Of a DNA stretch of 64,000 nucleotides, positions 1 through 8,998 are shown piece after piece. Each line of letters starts with the position of its first letter. Position 1 is the stretch's first letter. The position numbers were made by a program, and so were the translations under genes. Under the pieces are notes generated by a model. The model did no database searches. It was not told the origin of the DNA and saw nothing but the letters and a program-made list of their open reading frames with translations. The DNA lies in contig JBGTMJ010000018.1 of the NCBI GenBank assembly GCA_041743655.1, forward strand, positions 17,422-81,421, read 5' to 3'. The stretch is from JARIHD01 sp041743655 (lineage in GTDB: Bacteria > Patescibacteriota > Saccharimonadia > Saccharimonadales > UBA4665).

Positions 1-934
1 CTTCCGGCACCGAGCTAGTAGCGACATCCAGCAGAACCGTCTCGTTGCGATATCCTGGCGCACTAAAGACTACTGGCAAATCTGCGCCATCCACGCTATC
101 CAGAGTCAATGTCGCCTTACCTCCTTTGTCCGACAAGGCGTTCGCCTCTTCACTGCCAGCCTCTGCTCCGGCTATAGGTTTACCGGACACATAGTCCTTA
201 ACCAGGACAACGTATCTCAATCCAGTAGCCTTAAGCACATGAGTTCCCAAGGGATTACTACCCCAACCAATAGTGACGGGCTGTTCATACGCTGCAAAGG
301 CGAGACGTTTAATGGACAGGGTATAGCGACCTAGCTTTAGCTTACTAAGCTTTGCAACTCCCTCGCGGTTCGTGAGAGACTGTTGTGCACCCAATCTTAC
401 AGTGACATTCTTAAGGGGCAGCTGCGTAGTAGCGTCTAGCACTGTCACCGAAGCAGCGCTACGCACACCGGCACTGTTAAGCATGAAGTACCGTGATTCA
501 GGCATGGATGCAGCTAGCACTATCGACAGACTACATAAGAGAAGCGTAATCGTTCGCGCCCGTTTATTACGCCACCAGGCTCGCAAGAAGTGTTTTAAGC
601 TACGTTCTGTTTTAATGGCAGGTAATACTTTTGGTGTGTTGTCTTGGACCGCCAGTAAAGCATCGCTTTCCTTGCTGACGATATCGGCAACGTCGGCTTC
701 AGTCTCGGTATCATTAATATCTACGGACTCGCGAAAGAGTTGTTCCTCATCCACTGTAACTTCTGAGTCTGACCCGTGATGCAGCCCAAACTCTTTGGCC
801 ACCTCTGGTGGTAACTCGGGTGCGGAATTCTGATTTGCTCCTAGTTTGATGGAAGCGGTTGTAGATTGAGCAGGCCGATCAAGAGCTTCTTCAGCTACTG
901 GCTGCTCGCTGTCGTCTATACTTCCGGTTGCCAT
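1..934 (-). CDS. membrane-anchored protein with carboxypeptidase-regulatory-like domains (3' end outside window)
   Basis: The reading frame opens at ATG 932-934 and runs off the left edge, giving 311 visible residues. The first 115 residues are hydrophilic and acidic. A basic stretch (WWRNKRAR) precedes one membrane segment at about residues 128-144, so the N-terminus is probably cytoplasmic and the rest is outside. From about 160 to 235 and again from about 240 to 311 there are two beta-rich modules with the pattern of carboxypeptidase-regulatory-like/Ig folds (VTVLDATTQLPLKNVTVRLG; YVSGKPIAGAEA, then SDKGGKATLTL). Such modules usually serve as stalks or binding domains of surface proteins. 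It lies downstream of another membrane protein in the same direction. Exact function is unknown and the C-terminus is missing. Confidence 0.8.
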   Translation of the reverse strand, partial: MATGSIDDSEQPVAEEALDRPAQSTTASIKLGANQNSAPELPPEVAKEFGLHHGSDSEVTVDEEQLFRESVDINDTETEADVADIVSKESDALLAVQDNTPKVLPAIKTERSLKHFLRAWWRNKRARTITLLLCSLSIVLAASMPESRYFMLNSAGVRSAASVTVLDATTQLPLKNVTVRLGAQQSLTNREGVAKLSKLKLGRYTLSIKRLAFAAYEQPVTIGWGSNPLGTHVLKATGLRYVVLVKDYVSGKPIAGAEAGSEEANALSDKGGKATLTLDSVDGADLPVVFSAPGYRNETVLLDVATSSVPE

Positions 935-1015
935 GGGTTTTTGTCCTAAATGATTATTCTTCCTTAATTCTAACAAAATGCTGTTTCAAAAAGCCCGTGA
1001 AATAGTATGCCCTTT

Positions 1016-1816
1016 TTAATTAATAATCATGGATTGAAATATAGATTTTATAGGCTTACCGAATGACACATCTTCCCACATTGTTGTCGTAATGCCCAAG
1101 GGACTACCTTCACCACTGCAGCTGCTATTGACACATGTTAGAAACGTTACGCTCACTACAGGGTCAACAGGTACAAAGTCAGCCTTTGGTATGGCTTGGC
1201 CGACTTTATAGCCAACGTCACCAGTAATAAACACGCCGTCAAGACCGCCTGGTTGTGTTGAACTGGCATACTGTAAGAAACTTAGATAGGTAGAGCCCCG
1301 CTGTACTGAACTGGGTCTCGTATAGGCTATCTTTTCGGATTCGCGTACAGCCACAGCATTGCCCTTATCAAATTCTGGCTGGGGCTGTTGTTTGTTACGA
1401 ATAGTAAAGGCTACTTGTGCCAGTACTTTCCGCCCACTAGCTTCCTTGAGCCGTAACGCAGGCGAAACCAGGTCCAACCTACCTTTGTCAGTAGCCTCAG
1501 TTACTGTCCAATCTTCCGGATAATCAAACTCAAGTGAGAATCCGGTTGAGATATGATGTTTCGTCTTTGTATTGATTGTAGTCTGCGTGTTTTCGGGTTC
1601 AGATGATTGCTGCTTCATATTCGAACCAGGTCCTATACCGTCGCTAGACTTGTCGGCACTCCGAGACAAGAACCAATAAGCGCCAAAGCCAATCGTAATA
1701 AGCAGTGCCAACGTAACCAGGAGGGCTATTACTTTTCGCCAGCGACGTCTGGACAAATCAGAACCTTTATCATAGGAGCTGTTGTTGGCGTTATCTTGTT
1801 CGTTCATGTGTCTCAT
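1016..1816 (-). CDS. single-pass membrane protein, function unknown
   Basis: 266 residues: a hydrophilic N-terminus of about 27 residues ending in RRRWRK, one membrane segment at about 28-50, a Ser/Gln-rich linker and a probably extracytoplasmic C-terminal domain of about 170 residues. That domain contains FSLEFDYPEDWTVTE, a pattern seen in PsbP-like/lipoprotein-type beta domains, and a Cys pair (TCVNSSC) near the end that could form a disulfide. A second ATG at 1807 (MNEQ) is equally possible; neither start has a convincing ribosome binding site. The start lies 23 nt after the aspS stop, so the two are probably cotranscribed. No family assigned with certainty. Confidence 0.75.
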   Translation of the reverse strand: MRHMNEQDNANNSSYDKGSDLSRRRWRKVIALLVTLALLITIGFGAYWFLSRSADKSSDGIGPGSNMKQQSSEPENTQTTINTKTKHHISTGFSLEFDYPEDWTVTEATDKGRLDLVSPALRLKEASGRKVLAQVAFTIRNKQQPQPEFDKGNAVAVRESEKIAYTRPSSVQRGSTYLSFLQYASSTQPGGLDGVFITGDVGYKVGQAIPKADFVPVDPVVSVTFLTCVNSSCSGEGSPLGITTTMWEDVSFGKPIKSIFQSMIIN

Positions 1817-1839
1817 ACTTTAAGTGCGCTTGGTAAGAG

Positions 1840-3153
1840 CTAGGGCGTAAGCCGATTGATATCACGCGGGAACAGAATAGCTTCCTTAATATTGTTCAAG
1901 CCAGCCACTTTTTCAGTAAAGCGGTCTATGCCAAACCCACAGCCGCCATGTGGTGGTAAGCCGTGTTTGAAAGCCAGCAAGTAATGGCTGAAGCCCGGAT
2001 GCGTCGGGTCAATACCTTTACTTTTCATTTGCTCGATCATTTTGTCGTAGTTGTGCTCACGCATCGGACATGTGGCAATTTCTACGCCGCGAAAGAGCAG
2101 GTCGGCAGCGAGTACTGTTTCGCCGTCATCTTCCGGGTTAAGCATTTGGTAAAACTTGTGGACTTCTTTAGGAAAGTGCGTGGCATAGACTGCCTCACTG
2201 CCGTCATGCTTTTTAGCGTATTCGCAGATCCATTTTTCTTCGTCAGGTATAAGGTCTTTCTCGGCAGTGGTGTCTTTGCCAGTGGCCTTGGTATACAGCT
2301 CATGAATTTGAGCTACCGTATAACGCGGGAATTTCTTGCCGATCACTAGTTCCGGGGCGTTGAGACTCTTAAGCTCGTCAGCATATTCTTTGTGCACATT
2401 AGTCAGTACGTAATACACCATGTCCTGTACCATGTTCAGGACGTCTTCGTGGCTTTCTATAAAACCCATCTCAATGTCAAGCATAGTTACTTCGGATACA
2501 TGTCGCGTTGTAGCTGACAGTTCGGCCCTAAAAGCCGGAGCAATTTCAAACACACGTTCGAATACGCCTACCATAATCTGCTTATACAACTGGGGACTCT
2601 GGGCTAATGATGCTTCTTGTCCAAAGTAATCCAGCTTGAATACCTCCGCGCCACTTTCGGCAGCACCGGCGACCAGTTTAGGGGAATTGATTTCAGTAAA
2701 ATCCTGGCCCGACAAAAACTCGCGGACATAACGTAAGATAGCAGCACGTATCTTGAATATCTTCTGCTCCTGCAGGTTACGCAGGCCAATAACGCGGTTA
2801 TCAAAAAGGGTGTCGAGGTTGTCAGGTTTATGACTCAGCGGCTTGTCGATCTCTACGGGCGGTTCTTCGTTCACGGGAACCATAATTTCTAACACAGCAT
2901 CGTGCAGTTCAACGCCACCAGGAGACCGGGGCTCCAGGGCGGCCGTACCTTCAGCTTTCATGACTGTACCAACTTGTAGGCCTCTCAGCTTTTCGACTTC
3001 GTCCTTATCTTTGATCACTATCTGCACTAAACCAGCTCGGTCACGCACATTAATAAATGTTAAGCCACCCAGCAACCTTTTTTTGTGCAACCAACCTTGC
3101 ACCATTACTTTTTTGCCAACGTGACCTTTCAGTTCTTTGCTCAGAATTCTCAT
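1840..3153 (-). CDS. aspS: aspartyl-tRNA synthetase, archaeal/non-discriminating type
   Basis: 437 residues. It charges tRNA with aspartate in the cytoplasm. An N-terminal OB-fold anticodon-binding domain (KKVMVQGWLHKKR, GGLTFINVRD) is followed by a class II catalytic core with motif 2 (FRAELSATTRHVSE) and motif 3 (GCGFGIDRFTEKV) and the terminal LFPRDINRLTP typical of AspRS. The protein is about 430 residues, the archaeal/eukaryotic size, and lacks the large GAD insertion of standard bacterial AspRS (about 590). The start at 3153 has an AAGGAG ribosome binding site about 9 nt upstream; a longer frame to 3222 has none. Whether it also mischarges tRNA-Asn depends on whether the genome has AsnRS or GatCAB, which cannot be seen here. 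Confidence 0.93.
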   Translation of the reverse strand: MRILSKELKGHVGKKVMVQGWLHKKRLLGGLTFINVRDRAGLVQIVIKDKDEVEKLRGLQVGTVMKAEGTAALEPRSPGGVELHDAVLEIMVPVNEEPPVEIDKPLSHKPDNLDTLFDNRVIGLRNLQEQKIFKIRAAILRYVREFLSGQDFTEINSPKLVAGAAESGAEVFKLDYFGQEASLAQSPQLYKQIMVGVFERVFEIAPAFRAELSATTRHVSEVTMLDIEMGFIESHEDVLNMVQDMVYYVLTNVHKEYADELKSLNAPELVIGKKFPRYTVAQIHELYTKATGKDTTAEKDLIPDEEKWICEYAKKHDGSEAVYATHFPKEVHKFYQMLNPEDDGETVLAADLLFRGVEIATCPMREHNYDKMIEQMKSKGIDPTHPGFSHYLLAFKHGLPPHGGCGFGIDRFTEKVAGLNNIKEAILFPRDINRLTP

Positions 3154-3279
3154 GTAGAAAATCTCCTTATACCAATAATCAGCTTTTAAGCAGGGCCGGG
3201 GCAGCTGCATATGAAGCGTCAAACGTAGCTGGCGACCCGATGATTACTACTCACGCTGCCTGGAGTGAAACACTAAGGC

Positions 3280-4365
3280 CTATTTTACCACCTCTGTTGC
3301 TCCAGGAGAAGCGGACTCTTCAATGGCTTCCGCATTTTGTTCTGACTGCCCTTGTTGTTCCTCTGCAGCACCCGATAATGGCTCGTAAGCGGCAACAGAC
3401 CGCCGATCACCGTAGCTACTTACCATATCTACCTGTAGCTCACCAAGCAACTCTTCCATGAGAGCATCGAAGGTGACAACGCCAAGAAACTCTTCGAACT
3501 TGTTAATCACTGCCGCTATATGCTGTCCTGTTTCCTGAAATGCTGCGAGTACCTGTCTCAAGGTAAAGTCTTCGTGGATGAAAATCAGATCGTTCCGGAT
3601 AAGATCAATAACCCTGCCCCCTTGCTTAGCAGCCGCAGCGTCACTCATATGCAATGAGCCAATGATGTTACTTTTAGCGCCCTTATAGACCAGACATACT
3701 TTCTGACCGCTACTATGGATCTGGTCAAGAAGAACCGGACCAATCGATTCATCGGCATTGATTAGTTGTACAGAGTGACGTGGCCGCGCTATATCAGCGG
3801 CAAGCCTGTCACCAAATAGCAGGGCACGCTGAGTTAAGTCCAGTTCTTCATGAGAGATACGGTTATCAGACTGCTCCTTCTGGAGCTTTAACAGGTCAAG
3901 TAAGTCCTGCTTTTCATAGAGTCTGCTATGTGGTTCCAGCGCGCGGTGCCGGCTGATGAGTGCCGCCGTCCGTTGAAGCGGTGAGTACAAATAAGATAAC
4001 GCCCCGGCAACTAACGGTGCTGCAAAGGCAGCTAGTCGAGCTGTATGGAGCGTCAGTCGCATTGAAGGTATCCACACGAAAAGGGTAGCTACTAAAATGA
4101 CGAGCAGGACAAAGGCGGCAGCTACAGGTAAAACAGGCAGAATGACGAGTAGTCCTGCTGGCAGCATGATGATTATTATCAGCCACAAAAGTACCCGTAA
4201 GCTTGGACCATAGGCTATTGCCCGGTATAAAGTTTGAGCCAGTTGGTCTCCTTGTCTTGCCTGGCGCTTTACCTCCTTAACGGGGATGCTGCTGTAAAGC
4301 CGTTGAAGCATAGTAGCCAATACTGCGCATAGGACGAGTAATGAACCATTGACAATCTCGATCAT
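3280..4365 (-). CDS. DUF21/CBS-domain membrane protein (CorC/HlyC-like)
   Basis: 361 residues. The N-terminal half is strongly hydrophobic, with one segment at the start and about three more before residue 150, resembling the DUF21 (CNNM) transmembrane domain. A charged linker follows, then a CBS-pair region at about 195-315 (RHSVQLINADESIGPVLLDQI; DFTLRQVLAAFQETGQHIAAVINKFEEFLGVVTFDAL). The C-terminal 45 residues are Glu/Gln/Ala-rich and probably disordered. The CNNM/CorC family is linked to magnesium or other divalent-cation efflux and binds adenine nucleotides through CBS. The C-terminal CorC_HlyC domain seen in many members appears absent. It lies upstream of aspS in the same direction with a 126-nt spacer. 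Confidence 0.8.
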   Translation of the reverse strand: MIEIVNGSLLVLCAVLATMLQRLYSSIPVKEVKRQARQGDQLAQTLYRAIAYGPSLRVLLWLIIIIMLPAGLLVILPVLPVAAAFVLLVILVATLFVWIPSMRLTLHTARLAAFAAPLVAGALSYLYSPLQRTAALISRHRALEPHSRLYEKQDLLDLLKLQKEQSDNRISHEELDLTQRALLFGDRLAADIARPRHSVQLINADESIGPVLLDQIHSSGQKVCLVYKGAKSNIIGSLHMSDAAAAKQGGRVIDLIRNDLIFIHEDFTLRQVLAAFQETGQHIAAVINKFEEFLGVVTFDALMEELLGELQVDMVSSYGDRRSVAAYEPLSGAAEEQQGQSEQNAEAIEESASPGATEVVK

Positions 4366-4609
4366 ATCTTCATCTTACCATGTACTATAGCCACCATACT
4401 CTGACTTCTATTAGAGCTGGCTGATGATCGCTGAGATAAAACAGTTCATTTAGGCCTGAATCGTATCTTTTGATATGTTGATGAAAAGATCTGTTTAGCC
4501 AGTAAGGACAGTCAGATCGTGGTGAGTCAGAGGGTAGTGGCTATAGGCTACAGCTAATATTACGCTAGCGGATGATATACTTGAGATACATAAGGAGAAA
4601 GCGATTAGT

Positions 4610-5251
4610 ATGGACAAACGTTTTTTGGCAACTGTCAGCATTATTATTGCCATATTTGTGGGTATCTTATGGTTGAGTAGCAGTAAGACCACGAACGATC
4701 AAACCGCAAGCTCGAGCGCACAGCCAACAAGTCACCTTAAGGGAAACAAAAACTCCAGCATCAAATTTGTCGAGTACGGCGACTTTCAATGCCCAGCCTG
4801 TTATGGATATGAACCCGTTGTGCAGCAGATACGCGAGAAATATAAAGATCAGATTACCTTGCAGTTTATACATTTCCCGCTAGTACAGATACACCCAAAC
4901 GCCATGGCGGCTCACAGGGCGGCTGAAGCAGCACACAAACAAGGAAAATTCTGGGAGTTTCATGACCTGCTCTACCAGAACCAGGAGCAATGGTCGAAAT
5001 TGTCTTCGCTCACCCCAATATTTGAAGGCTATGCCCAGCAGTTGGGCTTAAATGTTGCACAATTTAAAACTGATACCGCAAGTTCAGGAGTGAATGCTAT
5101 CATCCAGGCCGATATCAAAAAAGGGCAAAAAATCGGTGTGAACTCTACGCCGACTTTCTTACTAAACGGCAAGAAGATCCAAGCTACTTCTTTAGAAGCT
5201 TCATTTGAAGAGTTTTCTAAGCTCATTGACGAAGCGCTGAAGAAACAGTAA
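4610..5251 (+). CDS. DsbA-family thiol-disulfide oxidoreductase
   Basis: 213 residues with an N-terminal signal anchor (about residues 6-22), so the catalytic domain is outside the membrane. The thioredoxin-fold domain has the active site CPAC at about 61-64 (DFQCPACYGYEP), an alpha-helical insert (AAHRAAEAAHKQGKFWEFHD) and the cis-proline loop (VNSTPTFLLNGKKI). This arrangement is typical of the DsbA/BdbD thioredoxin_4 group that oxidises or isomerises exported proteins. The ATG at 4610 follows an AAGGAG at 4592-4597. Several exported proteins in this window carry paired cysteines (the pilin-like proteins at 62121 and 62752, the 943-residue protein) and are plausible substrates (inference). 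Monocistronic by appearance. Confidence 0.92.
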   Translation: MDKRFLATVSIIIAIFVGILWLSSSKTTNDQTASSSAQPTSHLKGNKNSSIKFVEYGDFQCPACYGYEPVVQQIREKYKDQITLQFIHFPLVQIHPNAMAAHRAAEAAHKQGKFWEFHDLLYQNQEQWSKLSSLTPIFEGYAQQLGLNVAQFKTDTASSGVNAIIQADIKKGQKIGVNSTPTFLLNGKKIQATSLEASFEEFSKLIDEALKKQ

Positions 5252-5278
5252 GCAATCATAAATTGGTCTGTAAAGAGC

Positions 5279-5371
5279 CTAGTACTTAAGAAACTCTTTC
5301 CACGCTGGCCGGCGAACCGCAACTGGCACTCTTTCTGGCTTTGAACGAATAATTTTTATTTTTACTGACAC
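5279..5371 (-). CDS. possible small basic protein of 30 residues
   Basis: A GTG at 5369-5371 is preceded, 5 nt upstream, by a good GGAGG ribosome binding site. It opens a 30-codon frame that ends at TAG 5279-5281. The peptide is very basic (VKIKIIRSKPERVP, then RRPAWKEFLKY), with no cysteine or membrane segment. It lies alone in the 260-nt space between the convergent DsbA-like and LexA-like genes and points the same way as the LexA-like gene. No family recognised. The good ribosome binding site is the only support; it may be chance. Confidence 0.25.
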   Translation of the reverse strand: MSVKIKIIRSKPERVPVAVRRPAWKEFLKY

Positions 5372-5512
5372 TTTAACCTCCACGTGGGGCACGCTACCAA
5401 GCAACGTAAAAACCCATGCAATTTTTATTTTTTTAACACCTTTTTATCTCCCAAGCGAAATAGATAGATCGCTTTAAGCTTACCCGTAGTCTAGCAATAG
5501 CCGTTATGCTTG

Positions 5513-5977
5513 TCAAGCTTGTTTCGTGTGCCCTATAAGCTTTTTGAGTGCCGCTAACCTGGGTACGAAACTTTGGGCAGCACCTTCAAGATCAAATATC
5601 CTCAGTGCGCCGACAAGTACATAGAGCCGATCTATATCTTCTTGCATAACTTCCCCTGAGTTCTCGGTATTCGTGAAGAAGTACTCAATCTTGCTAACTA
5701 ACCACTTCTCTTCACTAGGCATGATAGTGTTAACTGGCACCTCATGGTTATCCGTTGGCGCTGTAACTTCTAATGACCGTGCCGAATGCTGGCGCTTGCG
5801 TACGTGGCCTCTCTTAACGAGGTTATTAATGTGTAATGCGACAGTAGCAACAGAGCTATAGTCGAGGCCTGTCATAATCTCTCGATAACTGGGGCTGTAG
5901 CCATGTTCACTAATGAAGCGTTCAATAAAGGTTAGTAACTCACGTTGCTTTTTCGTTGGACGAACCGTGTCAGCCAT
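5513..5977 (-). CDS. LexA-type winged-helix regulator lacking the S24 protease domain
   Basis: 154 residues. Residues 5-72 match the LexA DNA-binding domain: KKQRELLTFIERFISEHGYS, then PSYREIMTGLDYSSVATVALH, then INNLVKRGHVRK. LexA normally continues into a self-cleaving Ser-Lys protease with an Ala-Gly site; here the remaining 80 residues are helical and acidic (KIEYFFTNTENSGEVMQEDI, LYVLVGALRIFDLEGAAQSF) and show no such site. It therefore probably binds DNA but cannot be inactivated by RecA-stimulated self-cleavage. The ATG at 5977 has an AGGGAG ribosome binding site about 7 nt upstream. Target genes are unknown. The separate C-terminal domain may sense another ligand or mediate oligomerisation (inference). 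Confidence 0.85.
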   Translation of the reverse strand: MADTVRPTKKQRELLTFIERFISEHGYSPSYREIMTGLDYSSVATVALHINNLVKRGHVRKRQHSARSLEVTAPTDNHEVPVNTIMPSEEKWLVSKIEYFFTNTENSGEVMQEDIDRLYVLVGALRIFDLEGAAQSFVPRLAALKKLIGHTKQA

Positions 5978-6202
5978 ATACCCGCTCCCTATGCTTTTCT
6001 CGTTACGCTGTTATTAAAAATCTATACCAGAAAGTTTCATATCGTGGAGAATCCTACATCGGCCATCGGTTTGGCAGGCAACCAGTTCCGCCCAAACACG
6101 CTGAAACAGATAGCGAAAACTATGTAGCCGGACCAGAGATATATGGTGTGCCCGACTAGATACTCAAAAAACTGAATAGCATTCCGGTGCGTAGGACGAA
6201 AG

Positions 6203-7528
6203 TCAGTGCGTTTCATCTCCTTCTAGTATAGCAAGTGCTATGCCAGCTAGACCCCACCAAACAAGGCTCACACTATCATCGGTCCACGCATGCCAAAATA
6301 AATTGATAACACTTATGCCGGCAAAACTCGCCAACAAGACTATTGGCAATATCTCCGTGCGCCGTGTCCACAACTCGCGCAGCACCGACACCACAATCAC
6401 AATGAAAAGAACCATACCTATCCAACCCACTTCCTGACCTATCTGTATATAGTAGTTTTCGGCTATCCGCGCAGGGTGGTCGTTGTGCTGGGAGGCCGGG
6501 CCGGCCGTACCAGGGCCTCTACCAAGTGGTTCTTTTGCCACATCCCCTAAACCACCCTTCAGGGCACTCAGACGATCTTCATTAGAACTTCGCGGAGAAC
6601 CTGAATGTTCATCGGTGTGGAAAAAAGTATTCTGAAAGACATCATTGTGTCTAAGCACGGCAACGGCAACTGTGCCACTTAGGGCAACAAAGACCATGCC
6701 GATTAACAATACGCGCCGCGCCTTGTAGCTACCCAGCAACAGCCAACACGCCGTAACTGTTGCAATAATCATTCCTATATATGCACTTCGCGAATAGGTA
6801 GAGCCCAATACAACTAGGGCGCTTATCAGGCACGCGCCTACCCCAACCTGCTCTCGCTTGCTCCATAGCTTTCCTTTTCTAATCAACAACACCAAAAGTG
6901 CAGTTACAACAACTACCAAATAAGCACCTAAAGGATTTGCGCCTCTCAAAGTAGATTGTACGCGCATATATTCGGGTTTCTGATCCACTGTTTGGTAGGG
7001 TGAGATGGTATCCTGCCCATAGCCCACATGGCGAAGAATATCAGCTGGCAATACAAAAGCTTGCAGTAGACCAAAGATAACCACCAACAGTGCAGGGACT
7101 AATAAAAAAGCTTGCCAGTGGGCAAACAACACATTCCTATGCCCAGCCACCACCCAGCAAACCACGAAAAAGACGAGAAACCGTAAGTTAACAACCAGAG
7201 CATACCCTAACGCTGTAGTATTCACCTCGTTATACAGAATCGCTACTATCCCCCACAATAGATGCAATGCACTATAACTAGCTATTATCCAAAAAAGTGA
7301 CCTCGTGTGCACTGGCCTACTATCTCTTCTGCTTTTGACGAGGAGATATAGTACAAGCAAGGACAAAACGACAATGAGCAACTCTTTCCAGAGTCTAGTC
7401 GCATCGTAGCTGCCCGCAGCACTTCCTATCCATACCGTCAGTAATGCATGAAAAGGTATTAGTACAAAAATACCCAGGATGATTCCTGTTGCTACTTGGG
7501 CTGTGAGTTTGGTAGAAAGAAACTGCAT
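6203..7528 (-). CDS. O-antigen ligase-like (Wzy/WaaL-type) polytopic membrane protein
   Basis: 441 residues from ATG 7528; an in-frame TTG at 7543 is less likely. About ten to eleven membrane segments are visible. The Wzy_C/O-antigen-ligase signature is present: STYSRSAYIGM in a central helix, then a long extracytoplasmic loop (LSALKGGLGDVAKEPLGRGP, SQHNDHPARIAENYYIQIGQ) and a final EVGWIGMVLF helix. These enzymes polymerise lipid-linked glycan repeats or ligate glycans to an acceptor on the outer face of the membrane. It is divergent from the sugar-phosphate transferase at 7556, separated by 27 nt, with a TATACT (minus) at 7543-7548. Polymerase versus ligase cannot be decided from sequence alone; in a cell without LPS, a polymerase or protein-glycan ligase is more likely. 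Confidence 0.85.
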   Translation of the reverse strand: MQFLSTKLTAQVATGIILGIFVLIPFHALLTVWIGSAAGSYDATRLWKELLIVVLSLLVLYLLVKSRRDSRPVHTRSLFWIIASYSALHLLWGIVAILYNEVNTTALGYALVVNLRFLVFFVVCWVVAGHRNVLFAHWQAFLLVPALLVVIFGLLQAFVLPADILRHVGYGQDTISPYQTVDQKPEYMRVQSTLRGANPLGAYLVVVVTALLVLLIRKGKLWSKREQVGVGACLISALVVLGSTYSRSAYIGMIIATVTACWLLLGSYKARRVLLIGMVFVALSGTVAVAVLRHNDVFQNTFFHTDEHSGSPRSSNEDRLSALKGGLGDVAKEPLGRGPGTAGPASQHNDHPARIAENYYIQIGQEVGWIGMVLFIVIVVSVLRELWTRRTEILPIVLLASFAGISVINLFWHAWTDDSVSLVWWGLAGIALAILEGDETH

Positions 7529-7555
7529 AGATGTTACAATCAAGTATAACGGCCT

Positions 7556-8998
7556 ATGAAAAATAATGCTTCCCTGATATATAGCCTTGCTTTGGTGGTG
7601 GGAGACTTATTTGCTTTGGTGGCTGCAGGAATTGTAGCGTACATCTTGCGCGTCAAGTTACAGATAGGCGTAGATGACCGAACACTGCCTCCGATAAATA
7701 GCATTACCTATATCAAGCTGTTTTCGTCAATGCTACCGTTTTGTATCTTTATATTTGCCCTGCTCGGTTTGTACAACAACAGTATTTACGAGAAACGTTT
7801 TACGGAACTTAACCGCCTTTTTATTGGCACGTTCATCGGACTACTTTTTGCCGTGTTTTGGAACTTCCTTGCCAGTGAACCTATATTTCCTGCCCGGCTT
7901 ATTCCGATCTACGCATTCGGATTTGGATTTGTCTTTCTGGTCGTCTTGCGTAATTTGGCACGTCTTATACGCACACAACTTTTTTCTTATGAAATAGGCC
8001 TTACTAAAGTACTGCTCATAGGCAATACTGATATGACCAGTGAAGTCGTGGATTGGCTGGCAGACAGCAGACGGTCAGGCTACAAAATAGTTGGAGTTGT
8101 CGGTCAGAAGCGGACAATAGGCAACCGAGATATTCCTACCTATCCTTCATTCCAACAATTCCTGAAAGAAAGAAACGAGGAGTTCCACGGTATAATCCAG
8201 ACTGAACTTTTCGTCGACGAAGCAAAAAATGCTGAGATATTAACGTACGCGCAGCAGCAGCATGCCAGCTATCGTTTCGTTCCAACCAACACCGGTCTAT
8301 TTGTGGGCAATCTGGAAGTAGAGCTATTCCGTTCCTCGCTGCCGGTTATCACCATCCATCAGACAGCTTTGTTCGGTTGGGGAAGAATTGTCAAACGTAT
8401 TACCGACCTGCTTTTCGGCAGCTTGCTACTGCTGATTGCTCTGCCGATGATGGTGTTTATAGCTGTAGTTATAAAATTATCTGGTGGTGGATCGATCTTT
8501 TTTCGACAAATGCGGCTCACCCGCTTCAATCAAACCTTCAAAGTCTTTAAGTTCCACACGCAATATGCTAAATACGATGGCACCACTCCAGAGGAGGCCT
8601 TTACAATGATGGGCAGACCAGAACTGGCACAAGAGTATCGAGAGAACGGTGATTTCCTTGCCAATGACCCACGTATCACTCCCGTAGGCAAATTCTTACG
8701 AGCTACCAGCCTCGATGAATGGCCACAGCTTATCAATGTTCTCAAGGGCGACATTAGTATTGTCGGGCCAAGGGCACTCATACCTCAAGAGTTGGAGACA
8801 TATCAGAAACGCCACACCATATTAAGCGTTAAATCTGGTATAACGGGATTGGCGCAAGTCTCTGGAAGGCGGGATATAAGCTTTGAGGAACGGCGAACGT
8901 TAGATCTTTATTATGTACAAAACTGGAGTTTGTGGCTGGATTTGACTGTTATGGCCAAGACCGTCCGTGCCATTATGGGGCGGGCAGGGGCAAGATAA
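7556..8998 (+). CDS. undecaprenyl-phosphate sugar-1-phosphate transferase (polyprenyl glycosylphosphotransferase)
   Basis: 480 residues. Four N-terminal membrane helices (to about residue 130) are followed by a CoA-binding-like Rossmann domain (about 140-260: KVLLIGNTDMTSEVVDWLAD). One further helix (LLFGSLLLLIALPMMVFIAV) precedes the bacterial sugar transferase domain: FFRQMRLTRFNQTFKVFKF, then PVGKFLRATSLDEWPQLINV, GDISIVGPRAL and GITGLAQVSGRRD. This is the WbaP/WcaJ/EpsE family that starts repeat-unit assembly by moving a sugar-1-phosphate from a nucleotide sugar onto undecaprenyl phosphate at the inner membrane face. Its TAA overlaps the ATG of the next glycosyltransferase (TAATG), indicating translational coupling. 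The donor sugar cannot be told. Confidence 0.93.
   Translation: MKNNASLIYSLALVVGDLFALVAAGIVAYILRVKLQIGVDDRTLPPINSITYIKLFSSMLPFCIFIFALLGLYNNSIYEKRFTELNRLFIGTFIGLLFAVFWNFLASEPIFPARLIPIYAFGFGFVFLVVLRNLARLIRTQLFSYEIGLTKVLLIGNTDMTSEVVDWLADSRRSGYKIVGVVGQKRTIGNRDIPTYPSFQQFLKERNEEFHGIIQTELFVDEAKNAEILTYAQQQHASYRFVPTNTGLFVGNLEVELFRSSLPVITIHQTALFGWGRIVKRITDLLFGSLLLLIALPMMVFIAVVIKLSGGGSIFFRQMRLTRFNQTFKVFKFHTQYAKYDGTTPEEAFTMMGRPELAQEYRENGDFLANDPRITPVGKFLRATSLDEWPQLINVLKGDISIVGPRALIPQELETYQKRHTILSVKSGITGLAQVSGRRDISFEERRTLDLYYVQNWSLWLDLTVMAKTVRAIMGRAGAR

Noticed and set aside
3154..3279. Possible T-box leader before aspS
   Set aside because: No specifier stem or conserved T-box sequence (AGGGTGG...) could be recognised.
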